Assembly (NCBI RefSeq): GCF_003590095.1
Contig: NC_039501.1
Coordinates: 1,488,001 to 1,552,000, forward strand
Direction: 5' to 3'
Source: Trichoplusia ni
Taxonomy: Eukaryota; Arthropoda; Insecta; Lepidoptera; Noctuidae
Length of the DNA stretch: 64,000 bases
Positions 39,701 through 44,346 of the stretch are shown here, piece after piece (positions within the stretch are counted from its first letter, which is position 1; the number at the start of each line of letters is the position of its first letter). The position numbers and the translations under genes were made by a program. The notes beneath the pieces were generated by a model. The model was not told where the DNA came from, made no database searches, and worked only from the letters and a program-made list of their open reading frames with translations.

Positions 39701-40267
39701 AAAATAATGATAAAAAATATATATTTATATTTACTAATTAACCAAAGTCACAAGTACAAAAATTGTGTTTACATAATCACTTGTAATTTTCTTAATTGTT
39801 TTAAATAATAAAAAGAGTTTTGGAACAAAGAGATGTAATGTGTTTTAGTAGAACAACACCTTTGGGTGTGTTCACTACTAATTAGTATACCAGACTCGTC
39901 TTGCATTCAAGGTCACATGTAACACGTGTTTTTTATCACTAATACACCATCATAAACAATAAACAATACTTAATACAGTTTTTCTATAAATATATTCGTA
40001 TCAACATTTTTTTCTTGACGAAAAATAATTTTATCACATACGATATTTTGTTACATTTTTTAGCGACAAATCGCCGCGGAATGGGTGTCACTAAAAGCAC
40101 TTTCGTCTTAGATATGGGTAAATCAGAGATTAAAGTATTTTAGAAAGGCCCCCTACCTTGTATACATCACCGTAGGTTCCCGAACCAATCCTCTGAATGA
40201 GTTCATACTCATCTTGTGGATTCCTCCGAGATATATCCGAACTTAAAACACCACCACTATGCGCCAT
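598..40267 (-). CDS. hppy: happyhour / MAP4K3-MAP4K5 orthologue (GCK-I kinase), 18 exons, 3' end off the window
   Basis: Coding exons, in transcript order: 40267-40157, 15074-14871, 14247-14141, 13665-13527, 12853-12781, 12183-11993, 11356-11252, 10679-10397, 10189-10078, 6435-5570, 5261-5125, 4921-4840, 4472-4350, 3643-3506, 3253-3129, 2127-1995, 1534-1416, 740-598. All junctions are GT-AG and keep one frame for about 1063 residues. Seen: a Ste20-type kinase domain (residues 20-285) with a GSGTYGDVY loop, Lys51, HRDIKGAN (Asp142), DFG (Asp160) and GTPYWMAPE; a linker (310-760); then a CNH domain starting near NGLPPTPKVHMGACFSK. The match to human MAP4K3/MAP4K5 runs end to end, apart from the linker. 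Known for the family: cytoplasmic Ser/Thr kinases acting upstream of JNK, in amino-acid signalling to TORC1, and as Hippo-pathway kinases. The CNH end is missing because the final exon(s) lie left of base 1. The linker is longer than in the human protein (894 aa) because of exon 10. Confidence 0.95.
1197..1380 (-). mobile_element. Degenerate 'ctagctgacc' element
   Basis: Contains 'ctgagaatcggacaacacct' and the terminal 'ggtcagctagtt', shared with copies at 24719, 32530 and 33767. Shortened and diverged. Confidence 0.55.
1416..1534 (-). CDS. hppy: hppy exon 17: CNH domain
   Basis: Residues 977-1016: GATWFHSEELEVCVGNSNTV then RLHTLRAVHQLNKDS. Shares the N-S-x-x-x-W-F core with MAP4K3. Donor TCC|gtatgt. 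The downstream intron (741-1415) is AT-rich with a degenerate 'agctgacc' element at 1197-1380. Confidence 0.9.
1877..1972 (-). mobile_element. tRNA-derived SINE, family B fragment beside hppy exon 16
   Basis: Reverse complement of the family-B head seen in full at 56480: B-box 'gtgttcgattcccgcccaga' and 'gtttttgtgatgagcatgat'. Truncated within the A-box, about 20 bp from the exon 16 splice donor. Confidence 0.8.
1995..2127 (-). CDS. hppy: hppy exon 16: CNH domain
   Basis: Residues 933-976: VLPSPLLVFELIITPELEYP then LLCVGATRKPLRLNLLNINS. Matches LPSPLNVFEMLVIPEQEYPMVCV. The acceptor is cccacag|AAC and the donor TCTG|gtaag. A reverse-oriented tRNA-SINE ends about 20 bp past the donor. Confidence 0.93.
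2282..2593. mobile_element. MITE with 15-bp perfect terminal inverted repeats
   Basis: Left end AATAGGGATGATGAC (2282-2296) and right end GTCATCATCCCTATT (2579-2593) are exact reverse complements. The interior is AT-rich, non-coding and contains a perfect TGACGTCA palindrome (2468-2475). A single matching end also occurs near 10310-10325. Confidence 0.65.
2778..2942. mobile_element. MITE with about 40-bp terminal inverted repeats
   Basis: Left arm 2778-2817 (tcattattaaacgatgtaac, then ggtttactcacgcgtattta) pairs with right arm 2904-2942 with about three mismatches. The core contains 'aaccggagtccttaatcatg' and 'agctgacgcggcgggattgc'. A degenerate relative lies at 50985-51072. Confidence 0.8.
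3129..3253 (-). CDS. hppy: hppy exon 15: CNH domain
   Basis: Residues 891-932: CIRCAVARNPYNGYKYLCGA then GLFLMQWYDPLRKFMLLK, matching the RNPYTGHKYLCGA and LLQWYEPMQKFMLIK segments of MAP4K3. Donor AAG|gtaaga, phase 0. The 1-kb downstream intron holds two MITEs. Confidence 0.95.
3506..3643 (-). CDS. hppy: hppy exon 14: CNH domain
   Basis: Residues 845-890: GKTPSLYRHELLALLGSARG, then RVLPPRLLPRRFALTTRVPDT. LPRRFALTT aligns with LPRKFALTT of MAP4K3. The region between the conserved blocks is shorter than in the human protein. Phase 1 at both ends; GC-rich. Confidence 0.94.
3836..4170. other. CpG-rich stretch in hppy intron 14, possible regulatory island
   Basis: Unlike the AT-rich introns around it, this segment is rich in CpG. 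It contains two CACGTG E-boxes (3892-3897 and 4126-4131), plus gcgcgggcgcg and gatatcgcga motifs. It has a 105-codon open frame on the plus strand that resembles nothing I recognise. Function is inferred only from composition. Confidence 0.35.
4350..4472 (-). CDS. hppy: hppy exon 13: CNH domain
   Basis: Residues 804-844: AEEGIYTLNLNELHETAMDQ then LCPRRTIWMHVIKDVLMSLS. A strong match to MAP4K3 (EDGIYTLNLNELHE). Phase 1 at both ends. The downstream intron (3644-4349) holds a CpG-rich stretch. Confidence 0.95.
4607..4705 (+). repeat. Dispersed 'aggaggttctcaat' repeat fragment
   Basis: Matches copies at 14556, 23149 and 35826 in the 'ggaggttctcaat...ggactggatga' core. Non-coding; class not determined. 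Confidence 0.5.
4840..4921 (-). CDS. hppy: hppy exon 12: CNH domain
   Basis: Residues 777-803: VFNGCPLRINCTASWIHPDT then RDQHILI. Very close to MAP4K3 CNH. Phase 0 in, phase 1 out. The downstream intron (4473-4839) contains another 'ggaggttctcaat' repeat fragment. Confidence 0.95.
5125..5261 (-). CDS. hppy: hppy exon 11: proline-rich segment and start of CNH domain
   Basis: 46 codons (731-776). The first part, APPVPPRRARARR, resembles a PxxP-plus-Arg SH3 ligand, as known for GCK-family linkers that bind SH3 adaptors. The second part, NGLPPTPKVHMGACFSK, closely matches the MAP4K3 CNH entry. Acceptor ctag|CCC, donor AAG|gtactg. The flanking introns are short (308 and 203 bp). Confidence 0.92.
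5570..6435 (-). CDS. hppy: hppy exon 10: long cysteine-rich linker exon
   Basis: This 866-bp exon encodes residues 443-730, opening ATLPLTAETANMAQAG after a clean polypyrimidine tract and cgcag acceptor. It carries a cysteine array: CxCxxC (538-543), CxCxxC (564-569), Cys582, CxxC (594-597) and later CxC (672-674). The rest is polar and Ser/Asp/Lys-rich, ending RQRSLSDSQRDKAKVDNS. The donor is AGCG|gtaagt. I recognise no domain, and the human MAP4K3 linker has no equivalent that I know of. The open frame across 866 bp and the fitting phases make a real coding exon likely. The upstream open frame beyond 6435 is intronic. Confidence 0.85.
7376..7458 (-). mobile_element. tRNA-SINE family A, 3' fragment
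   Basis: Contains 'cgagtcccgcgctaaggaat', 'aatccttgtatcgcggggtg' and 'caaacactcaagtca', the 3' half of the family. The tRNA-like head is missing. Confidence 0.75.
8236..8437 (-). mobile_element. tRNA-SINE family A, near full length
   Basis: Reads from the 3' tail 'aacttaatccttgtgtcgcg' to the head 'gacctcaaccactcggctac', with the B-box 'cgcggggatcgcacccgcg'. Confidence 0.85.
10078..10189 (-). CDS. hppy: hppy exon 9: linker
   Basis: Residues 405-442: YHRQSSEDWSVASLM, then PKHNPLSQDLANDTLPTSEK, a Ser/Asp-rich linker. I chose the acceptor ttacag|TAT because it alone keeps the frame. The AG ten bases downstream (ccacag|ACA) would give an early stop. Phase 1 in, phase 2 out (GAAAA|gtaagta). The 3.6-kb intron downstream contains two SINE copies. 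Confidence 0.82.
10397..10679 (-). CDS. hppy: hppy exon 8: low-complexity Gly/Ala/Arg linker
   Basis: This exon encodes 94 residues (311-404). It runs from ALSTVPQRIASRHTGRARGA through a glycine/alanine tract to RAAYDDSPIVDLDADDDLSR and VNASCDGDTIKRN. The Gly/Ala tract is two perfect 21-bp tandem repeats. The conserved-looking DDSPIVDLD stretch follows. Phase 0 in, phase 1 out (AATG|gtacgt). The exon is extremely GC-rich compared with its flanks. The frame is supported by the phases of both neighbours; no domain is recognised. Confidence 0.85.
10579..10620 (-). repeat. Perfect 21-bp tandem duplication inside hppy exon 8
   Basis: Two identical adjacent 21-bp units (10579-10599 and 10600-10620), followed by a partial third, all in frame. 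Each unit encodes seven Gly/Ala residues (GGAGGGA on the minus strand). The unit length is a multiple of three, so copy-number change would keep the reading frame. Confidence 0.9.
10795..11020 (+). promoter_or_regulatory. Candidate promoter-like segment in hppy intron 7, plus strand
   Basis: A CCAAT box near 10829, a GC-box-like 'ccgccccgcgcc', a TATATA (10977-10982) and an arthropod-style initiator TCAGTT (11013-11018) occur in this order on the strand opposite hppy. The TATA-to-initiator spacing (38 bp) is longer than the usual 30-31. No plus-strand gene follows, so this may be chance. Confidence 0.2.
11252..11356 (-). CDS. hppy: hppy exon 7: end of kinase domain
   Basis: A 35-codon exon (residues 276-310): HAFFQQDMSKRLAIELLHKY followed by the acidic NNEPDEDT. 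This is the usual kinase end and the start of the linker in MAP4K3/5. Phase 0 at both ends; donor ACT|gtaagt. Confidence 0.93.
11993..12183 (-). CDS. hppy: hppy exon 6: kinase C-lobe
   Basis: Residues 212-275. It begins ELAELQPPMFELHPM and ends NPKKRPTADKLLQ, the final kinase helices with the conserved Arg of KRPTA. The acceptor cag|AGC completes a Glu codon; donor CAG|gtgatt. The downstream intron (11357-11992) is AT-rich with no recognised element. Confidence 0.95.
12240..12365 (+). mobile_element. LINE 3' fragment
   Basis: Contains 'ggcgggttgacctggattc' and the family end 'ggggagacctttgcccagta', equivalent to the decayed C-terminus of a non-LTR retrotransposon ORF (RWRVDLDSF-like, then AEEEWGDLCPVMGH). 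Confidence 0.55.
12370..12525 (-). mobile_element. LINE 3' fragment, opposite orientation
   Basis: On the minus strand it reads in part GLGSGGETISTLTGRAGSM then RAENRGWIWLKPWPSSRK, a typical decayed LINE C-terminus. It abuts the preceding fragment head to head. Confidence 0.55.
12781..12853 (-). CDS. hppy: hppy exon 5: kinase alpha-F
   Basis: A 73-bp exon encoding VAAVERKGGYNQLCDIWACG and the start of ITAIE. The invariant Asp of the alpha-F helix (DIW) is present. Phase 0 in, phase 1 out (G|gtaaga). The downstream intron (12184-12780) holds two opposed LINE 3' fragments. Confidence 0.94.
13147..13304 (+). mobile_element. tRNA-SINE family B, 3' part
   Basis: Matches 56560-56705: 'gagcatttgctctgagtctg', 'tctatattatgtatgtatga', 'ctagtactcataatacaagc' and 'agatggcgttgtg'. 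The tRNA-like head is missing. Confidence 0.8.
13355..13420 (-). pseudogene. Duplicated end of hppy exon 4 with an extra splice donor
   Basis: 'tacctctggcgccatcca' (13400-13417 area) repeats the exon 4 end and donor at 13523-13540, giving WMAPE|gtatca inside the intron. Flanking 'gttgtgtg...attgtggaatatta' also repeats at 13475-13500. It has no separate acceptor that I can see. Confidence 0.7.
13421..13482 (+). mobile_element. tRNA-SINE family B, tail only, between duplicated hppy segments
   Basis: 'tatgtttatcaattgactgg', then 'cttgcttagtttgaaactag' and 'atggcgttgtg' match the family-B tail. It lies between two copies of a roughly 66-bp host sequence that includes the end of hppy exon 4. Confidence 0.7.
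13527..13665 (-). CDS. hppy: hppy exon 4: catalytic and activation loops
   Basis: Residues 141-187. It contains the catalytic aspartate and asparagine (DIKGAN), the metal-binding ADFGV and the activation loop KRKSFIGTPYWMAPE. The Ser in KRKSFIG (Ser176) aligns with the MAP4K3 activation-loop serine (human Ser170). The donor is GAG|gtaacc. The last bases of this exon and its donor are duplicated about 120 bp into the downstream intron (see findings). Confidence 0.95.
14141..14247 (-). CDS. hppy: hppy exon 3: kinase alpha-D to alpha-E
   Basis: Residues 106-141. The segment YHETGPLSELQIAYMCRETL leads to YLHSMGKMHR. The donor splits the Arg codon of the HRD motif (CG|gtgagt) and the next exon supplies the T. 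The intron downstream (13666-14140) is 475 bp and shows no recognised repeat. Confidence 0.94.
14556..14720 (+). repeat. Dispersed 'ggttctcaattcgt' repeat
   Basis: 'caaccgacttccaaacaaga', 'aggttctcaattcgtcagta' and 'cgtgaaatagctg' recur at 23149-23276, 35826-35960 and 4607. Likely an old transposon fragment; class unknown. Confidence 0.6.
14871..15074 (-). CDS. hppy: hppy exon 2: kinase N-lobe
   Basis: This exon encodes 68 residues (38-105), with the ATP-anchoring lysine in AAIKVIKLEPGDD (Lys51), the alpha-C helix segment IIQQEILMMKDCRHPN and the hinge MEYCGGGSLQ. Acceptor ttccag|GCG and donor CAG|gttaga, phase 0 at both ends. The 623-bp intron downstream (14248-14870) carries a copy of the 'ggttctcaattcgt' dispersed repeat. 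Confidence 0.95.
15172..15311 (-). mobile_element. tRNA-SINE family A, degenerate
   Basis: 'ttttatccttatgccgcggg' to 'ccttaaccacttggctatca' with a diverged B-box 'gaagatcgaactcgcgacac'. Internal deletion in the body. Confidence 0.7.
16575..16757 (+). mobile_element. tRNA-SINE family A, full-length-like, plus orientation
   Basis: Head 'tagtcgagtggttgaggtta', B-box 'cctacgttcgatccccacgt', body 'tgggtgtctttatgcatgtg', tail 'acaaggattaaattcctta'. One of only two copies in this orientation. Confidence 0.85.
17455..17585 (+). mobile_element. LINE ORF2 C-terminal remnant
   Basis: Decayed frame reads RIRWADDI, then 'gaggaggcctatgtcatgat' and a (gat)n tail, the typical 3' end of a lepidopteran non-LTR element. 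Stops interrupt it. Confidence 0.6.
17596..17690 (+). mobile_element. LINE 3' fragment
   Basis: 'ggaggcgtatgtccagcaga' followed by 'taataatgatgatgat'. A second copy close to the one at 17455. Confidence 0.55.
17967..18260 (+). repeat. Dispersed repeat of unknown class
   Basis: 'gtgaaagcgggacagcgtta', 'tacacggcatggagaagcgt' and a GC-rich part 'ctccgccctggggaaggccg'. The first part has a diverged relative at 59866-59935. A short imperfect inverted repeat surrounds 'gagaaaatccacatgga'. Confidence 0.4.
19327..19498 (-). mobile_element. tRNA-SINE family A
   Basis: 'atttaatccttgtgttgcgg' to 'tttggcgtggtggctctcac', with diverged B-box 'aggaggggatcaaaactgca'. Confidence 0.75.
21158..21318 (-). mobile_element. 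tRNA-SINE family A, diverged
   Basis: 'gaaacgactcctgctttaaa', 'agtcacatgcagaagacacc' and 'gcttgtcctacacggagatc' match the family in order. Confidence 0.7.
21915..22071 (-). mobile_element. tRNA-SINE family A, tail missing
   Basis: 'ccaagtcacatgcacaaaga', 'tccagactcaggacaagcat', 'ctacacggggatagaacact' and 'cacaatcactcggctat'. Confidence 0.8.
23149..23276 (+). repeat. Dispersed 'ggttcttaattcgt' repeat
   Basis: Same family as 14556-14720 ('aattcgtcggtattttttac', 'aacgtaaaatagctg'). Confidence 0.55.
23285..23547 (-). mobile_element. 'gttgcccgcgactccg' element, copy 2
   Basis: On the minus strand it reads 'ctagctgttgcccgcgactc' to 'tagtatagatatag'. It is very similar along its length to 28757-29033, in the opposite orientation. 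An apparently conserved open frame (FAPISRSVMVYSLKPSS) occurs in both copies but is probably not a protein. Confidence 0.8.
24082..24284 (-). mobile_element. tRNA-SINE family A, best-preserved copy
   Basis: 'gcgactcccgcagtaaggaa', 'gaatccttgtgtcgcggggg', 'actcagaacaagcattcgtg', B-box 'cgcggggatcgaacccgcga', head 'gacctcaaccactcggctat'. The clearest reference for the family here. Confidence 0.9.
24719..24998 (-). mobile_element. 'ctagctgacccagca' element, copy 1
   Basis: Runs from 'ctaatatataaaattcccgt' to 'gctgggtcagctagt'. Near-identical blocks occur in reverse at 33767-34055. Inferred non-autonomous Helitron-like element. Confidence 0.75.
25785..26185 (+). mobile_element. LINE remnants
   Basis: Decayed pieces such as 'gatagatggggaagactggt' and 'cagatatgtccagcagtaga', the LINE 3' signature, with no intact frame. 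Confidence 0.45.
27545..27730 (+). mobile_element. LINE reverse-transcriptase ORF remnant
   Basis: Reads LKWQWAGHVCRKTDGR then a stop, then LEWKAR and VKRCVGRR. This is the well-known tail of a lepidopteran non-LTR ORF (WAGHI-R, GRPxxRW type). Broken by stop codons and indels. Confidence 0.65.
28757..29033 (+). mobile_element. 'gttgcccgcgacttcgt' element, copy 3, with a terminal hairpin
   Basis: Starts 'ctagctgttgcccgcgactt' and ends 'ttagtatagatata'. Carries a perfect 21-bp inverted repeat with a 5-base loop (28964-28984 / 28990-29010), not present in the copy at 23285. Confidence 0.85.
31192..31388 (-). mobile_element. tRNA-SINE family A
   Basis: 'aatttaatccttgtgtcgtg', 'tcctacgcaaggatcgaaac' and 'gtcaaccgatcggctatccg', with a body deletion around 'acacccagaattcgtgga'. 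Confidence 0.8.
32520..32725 (-). mobile_element. 'ctagctgacc' element, degenerate copy
   Basis: 'cctccgaaacggcttgaccg', 'gagaatcggacaacatct' and 'ttttctgggtcagttggtg' are shared with 24719-24998. Confidence 0.6.
33767..34055 (+). mobile_element. 'ctagctgacccagca' element, copy 2
   Basis: 'actagctgacccagcaaaag' to 'acacgggaattttatatatt'. Inverted relative to 24719-24998, with conserved 'caaccctta' and 'gtttcggaggagtacggtaa' blocks. Confidence 0.8.
34058..34150 (-). mobile_element. LINE 3' fragment with (atc)n tail
   Basis: 'atcatcatcatcatcagccc', 'ctactgctggacataggcct' and 'ccatcgagatcca' are the reverse complement of the usual LINE end. Confidence 0.6.
35174..35266 (-). mobile_element. tRNA-SINE family A, head only
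   Basis: 'cacaaacacttgtcagacgc', 'ggagatcgaacccacgacac' and 'caaccacttggctatccc'. Confidence 0.75.
35826..35965 (+). repeat. Dispersed 'gttctta..' repeat
   Basis: 'catttaacgtgaaatagctg' and flanks match 14556 and 23149. Confidence 0.45.
36692..36790 (-). repeat. tRNA-like (SINE head?) sequence
   Basis: On the minus strand 'atgactcagtggtaatgagt' resembles a Pol III A-box and 'cggttcggttcccgcgg' a B-box, about 15-20 bases apart. No tRNA cloverleaf closes, so I take it as a SINE head or tRNA relic. Confidence 0.4.
36831..36860 (+). repeat. (gat/gac)n microsatellite
   Basis: 'acgatgacgatgatgacgat' followed by 'gatgatgatgag'. A short imperfect trinucleotide tract. Confidence 0.7.
36922..37088 (-). 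mobile_element. 'gttgctcgcg' element, diverged
   Basis: On the minus strand it starts 'ttactgttgctcgcgggtcc' and ends 'cgcgtttataatatt'. The interior 'gaacggatttagatgaaact' matches copies at 243 and 59414. Confidence 0.6.
39210..39290 (+). mobile_element. LINE 3' fragment
   Basis: 'tggagggcctttgcccagca' and 'gtgggattatttaggctaga' match the 12240 family. Confidence 0.55.
40157..40267 (-). CDS. hppy: hppy exon 1: start codon and glycine loop
   Basis: This exon encodes 37 residues beginning MAHSGGVLSS and ending in the nucleotide-binding loop IGSGTYGDVYK. The start is supported by a good context (A at -3, G at +4) and an in-frame TAG six codons upstream (40283-40285). The donor AAG|gtaggg is phase 0. 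The following intron is 25 kb. Confidence 0.93.
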
Positions 40268-43200
40268 AATCACTATTGAACACTATATTAACATTTATCT
40301 ACACTTTCATCTCATCATTCACATAATTATTTAACACACAACGTCGTGAAGTAAATTATTTTTCTATCACTCGACTCGACATCGTCTGACGTTTGCCACA
40401 GTGCTATTTGTGGTGTTGCCATACAAACTTTATAATGTACTCCTATTACAAAGCACATTTTACTTTAATAAGCGTAAAACTTCGTTCCCAACACAAATAT
40501 CTTTCGCTTTCAATACAGTTTTGATTTTTGAACAATTTAAGACTACCTGCTTACTTACTATTCATTTCGCAATGAAACGCAAATTACCAAAAGTCAGGTA
40601 TTTATGACTGCGGCAATACTGATTATTTCTGTCAGAATTTCCTTTTTTTATGGTTACCATAGATGGCATATAATTTAAAAAATATATAGTTACGACAAAA
40701 AGGTATCATTCGTGATTTCAGCCAACAACTAATATAAAATCATTAACTCAGATGATAATAGATTTATGCGTTATATTTTAAGGCATTTATGGTATGACTC
40801 AGCTCCGTGCTATTGCACTGAAGTACAACTTGATATTTTTTAGTTTTAAATGACTAATATTATGCTCTGCCGCACAAAATGATCGGTTCAAACGAAACCT
40901 ATGAAAAAGAACCTACCGGTTGTGTTTGAATGGTTTGCTTTTGTCGTTTTCCAACTATTAAATAAGTATTTATTGTGTCTTCTTCCTTATTATACCCACA
41001 AACTTTACAAATAGACAGTCCGGCTTTCTCAATGCTAAATCGTAAAACTGAAGCAATATTGATGGCAAGAACTTAGTTCACCTATGAAGTAACTTAAATG
41101 AAATTTTCGTTATTTATTAGCGTCGCTGTTTCTACATAAATAATTGTGGCCTGCATTTCACATTCCGCACGAAATATGTTACGATAGACACTGTTTATAC
41201 TTCACTTGGGGACCGAGCGCACTGCTTGGATCTTTCGAAACTTACAGGTTTCCATTGCTAAGTTAAATTGAGCAATTAAGTTACAGATGTGATTAATTTG
41301 AACAAGATCTATGTACAGACAACAAATAAAGTCTGTCAATCCGATTTTTGACTTTTCTTACTGACTGTACTACTCGTAGGAATAGTTTAAATGGTTTTAA
41401 AGATCTGTCTGGCTCAAGTAAGACGGTGTATATGATAATTGAAAATACTTTCACGTACTGTTGGCATGCTCAAATTAATATGTATGGAAAAGTCGTGCGA
41501 TGAAATTGAAATGAATAATAAGGCTTGATAGATAAAGATTGTTATACAAAATAAGAAGCTCAATATTAATAATAGAAAAATTACCATGATTAATTCTGTG
41601 CCCAAAGGGTAAAAACGGGGCCCAACTATCTTGGAGTCACCCAACCTAAGTATTTGTTTATCTTCAGCCTATTTGTATGAAATGCTTTTATTGTCGGCTA
41701 TTTTCTTATGCTTTATACTTTAGCCCAAAGCACTTAGGAAGCGGTGACGGGTGGGCAAAACTGGGTGCTGTCCAATGTAATTTGACCTTCACAAAGTGCT
41801 ACTTAGTAGCCTAATTTGAGTAAATGGCTTTTGATTTTGATTTTTGCCCGAAAGTCGAAGTTTAATTAAAATTAAAACTAGCAATATTTCAATAAGAAAG
41901 GGTTAAATGTAGCAATATGCTTATATTTTAGTATTAATAAAACAAATAAGTAATGTTAAAATGGTATATTTATTACAATCCAATATCTCCAGCCGGCATC
42001 CATGTAACTTCTTACAAAATTTGTTTTACGCCGACATCATTAATAACTTCTACAACTTTATTATAAAATTATATAATCTTTTGGTACAATCCATTTTAAG
42101 TGCACTTTTACAAACTTTACCACTTTACGTGTCGTTTCGGCTACTCGAGTTAAGCATTCGGGGAAATTTATAATTTCCGGAAAAAAAGTGACATCGTAAT
42201 ACGCGTCGGCACAAAGCTTCAATATCGCTTAGAAAGCGTTAAAACTAATGAAAAATCGTCTGTATAACTTAATTTTTCAAGTAGTTCATTTAATGATTTA
42301 CTATTTATATTTAAATATATATCTTCTTCTTTGTTTAAGAAGAAGGTTACTTAGAATGGATTGCTATTTGAGTTGGGTACTTTCACAATAATATTGAATG
42401 CTCAAATCTACATCTACCGTCTAAGTACTGGATTGAACGAAACTTTGGAAGATCCAATCCCTATGATATTGATAAAAAATCTACGTTACTGGTCTGCGAA
42501 AGTACTGCACTCAATAAATTGTAGGTTATTATGTCGGGTTTACATATACATTTGAGTTAATACATAACAGAATTCAGGCATGGTGTATAAGTAACATTTA
42601 CTAATTTTGTATCGTCAACACATGAAAATTTCAAACTTAACGGCTTCGTTACGTTACAAATTTGACAAACACAAATATAGAGACAGACACAATTATTATA
42701 TTGTACCATTGCTTATGGGTTTGGTCGAACAGCCGGAATACACAGTTTGAAATCAACAAGCTTGTATCATGAAAATTTAACAATATTACATAAATTTCTT
42801 ACTCTGCAACAATTTGTTAACTAAAATTTTTAAGTTAAAACATGCAGTCAGGCCTCAATTAGCTAATATAATATATTCAGTGCCTTTTCGTATCACGATT
42901 CAAGAGTAACATGTAAGTTTGACAATTGAAACTATTATGTATCATCAATTTAATTATAAATAATATTTTTTTAACTCTTCCACCGAATTTGTACTAAATG
43001 CTATCATAGTATATTTACAGGGAAGTGAACGGGAAACAATAGTTTTTTTATTTGGTAAAAGCGCTTAAAACGACAAAAGAATTAGATAAATAGCGTTGGT
43101 TGTCCAGAGAGGTATTAACAGGGGATTTATTGTTTTAATTGCTAAAACCGAATCTCAAAGACAACATAAAGTGTAGAAAAGAATTGAGAAATGCATTAAT

Positions 43201-44346
43201 CTCAGGCATATAGCTTGATAAGCTGTTCAAAAACATACATTGATATAACGTGGGTATATTTACATTTGAATGACCTGAATTCATACGGAAATAGACGTGG
43301 AAAGTTAAAACCTTCTGCACAACCCACACAAGGAAGTAAGGTCAAAGATGTGATTTAAAACAACAAACAATTTCGTTCGCGTAATATTACAAGCGGAAAA
43401 TTTCAAGCATGCTTTGGCACTTTCACCATAAATAAGTAATTTTTTTTTTATATTTTTTACTAAGTGGAAGAAAGAATTGTAATACAAATGTCTATTACAT
43501 TATAGAAGGGAACATTTACAAATTTAACCTATTACTCTATGAAAACAAATATACACACACAAACGAAGTAATTTATTTTATATTTTGACGGAAAGAGATC
43601 TGTTACGGATTTTGAAAATGTATCTTTACAAACGATGTACGAAGACAAGAAATTTTGTGTTACTCTCTAAAGATTTAGACACATGAGCGAATCGATCGAC
43701 TACGAAACGGTTAAATCGAGAACTTAATCGTTTTCAATGGTGCAGTGTACCCTCGCCCATATGAACACATCACAAACAAACAAGCAAGATATTTTAGCGC
43801 TAAAAAATAATAAATTATAATAATTCACAAAATAATTTTATACTCAACTACTGTAAAGTGCTCAATCACACCAATTTACCTATTTTTTTCAATTAATTAA
43901 TTATTTTTCATTATTCTAATCAAAAATACATAATAACCAACTTCAAAGAATTATTTCTAATGGTAATAATAGGGGAAAAAAGTATCTTAAAAATTAATAG
44001 TAACATTAAATAAAAGGATTAAAAAATAAAAACAGGTCTAACGTTATTTTTTCACGAACTAGATCAGAGGCTAACTACATTTAAAGAAATATAACTTACT
44101 CTTTTTTCTCGTTGAATAAATAATTTCTTTCCTCTGTTGTCTATGTCTACGCGTGAGCAAAGCGTCCATAATTTTATTGCATCACTATTTTGTCTCATTT
44201 GGAATTTGAGGTTAGCTGACGCCATATTGGGGGGAATTTAAAACTAGTATATAGTTGCCGTGAGGCGCAACAGTCTATGAATTGTCTATTTACGATAAGA
44301 GATGGCGCTGGTGTGGGGTCTCCGGTCAGACGGTAGGAACGAGGTT
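40268..44346. other. Intergenic region: JIL-1 3' end to hppy 5' end
   Basis: 4.1 kb, AT-rich. It should contain the JIL-1 3' UTR (right side) and the hppy promoter and 5' UTR (left side). The CpG-richer stretch just upstream of 40267 is the best place for the hppy promoter; no clear TATA box is seen. No other coding gene or clear repeat is recognised. Confidence 0.6.
44173..44178 (-). terminator. Candidate JIL-1 polyadenylation signal
   Basis: First AATAAA downstream of the JIL-1 stop on the minus strand, about 170 bp past it. There is no strong GU-rich element, so the true site may be further on. Confidence 0.3.

Larger units (their letters stand above)
15075..40156 (-). other. hppy intron 1 (25 kb)
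   Basis: AT-rich and full of decayed mobile elements (listed separately). I find no conserved coding exon in it on either strand. Stretches with nothing recognisable include 29.4-31.1 kb, 37.4-39.2 kb and most of 18.3-19.3 kb. First introns of this size often hold enhancers, but none can be shown from sequence alone. Confidence 0.75.
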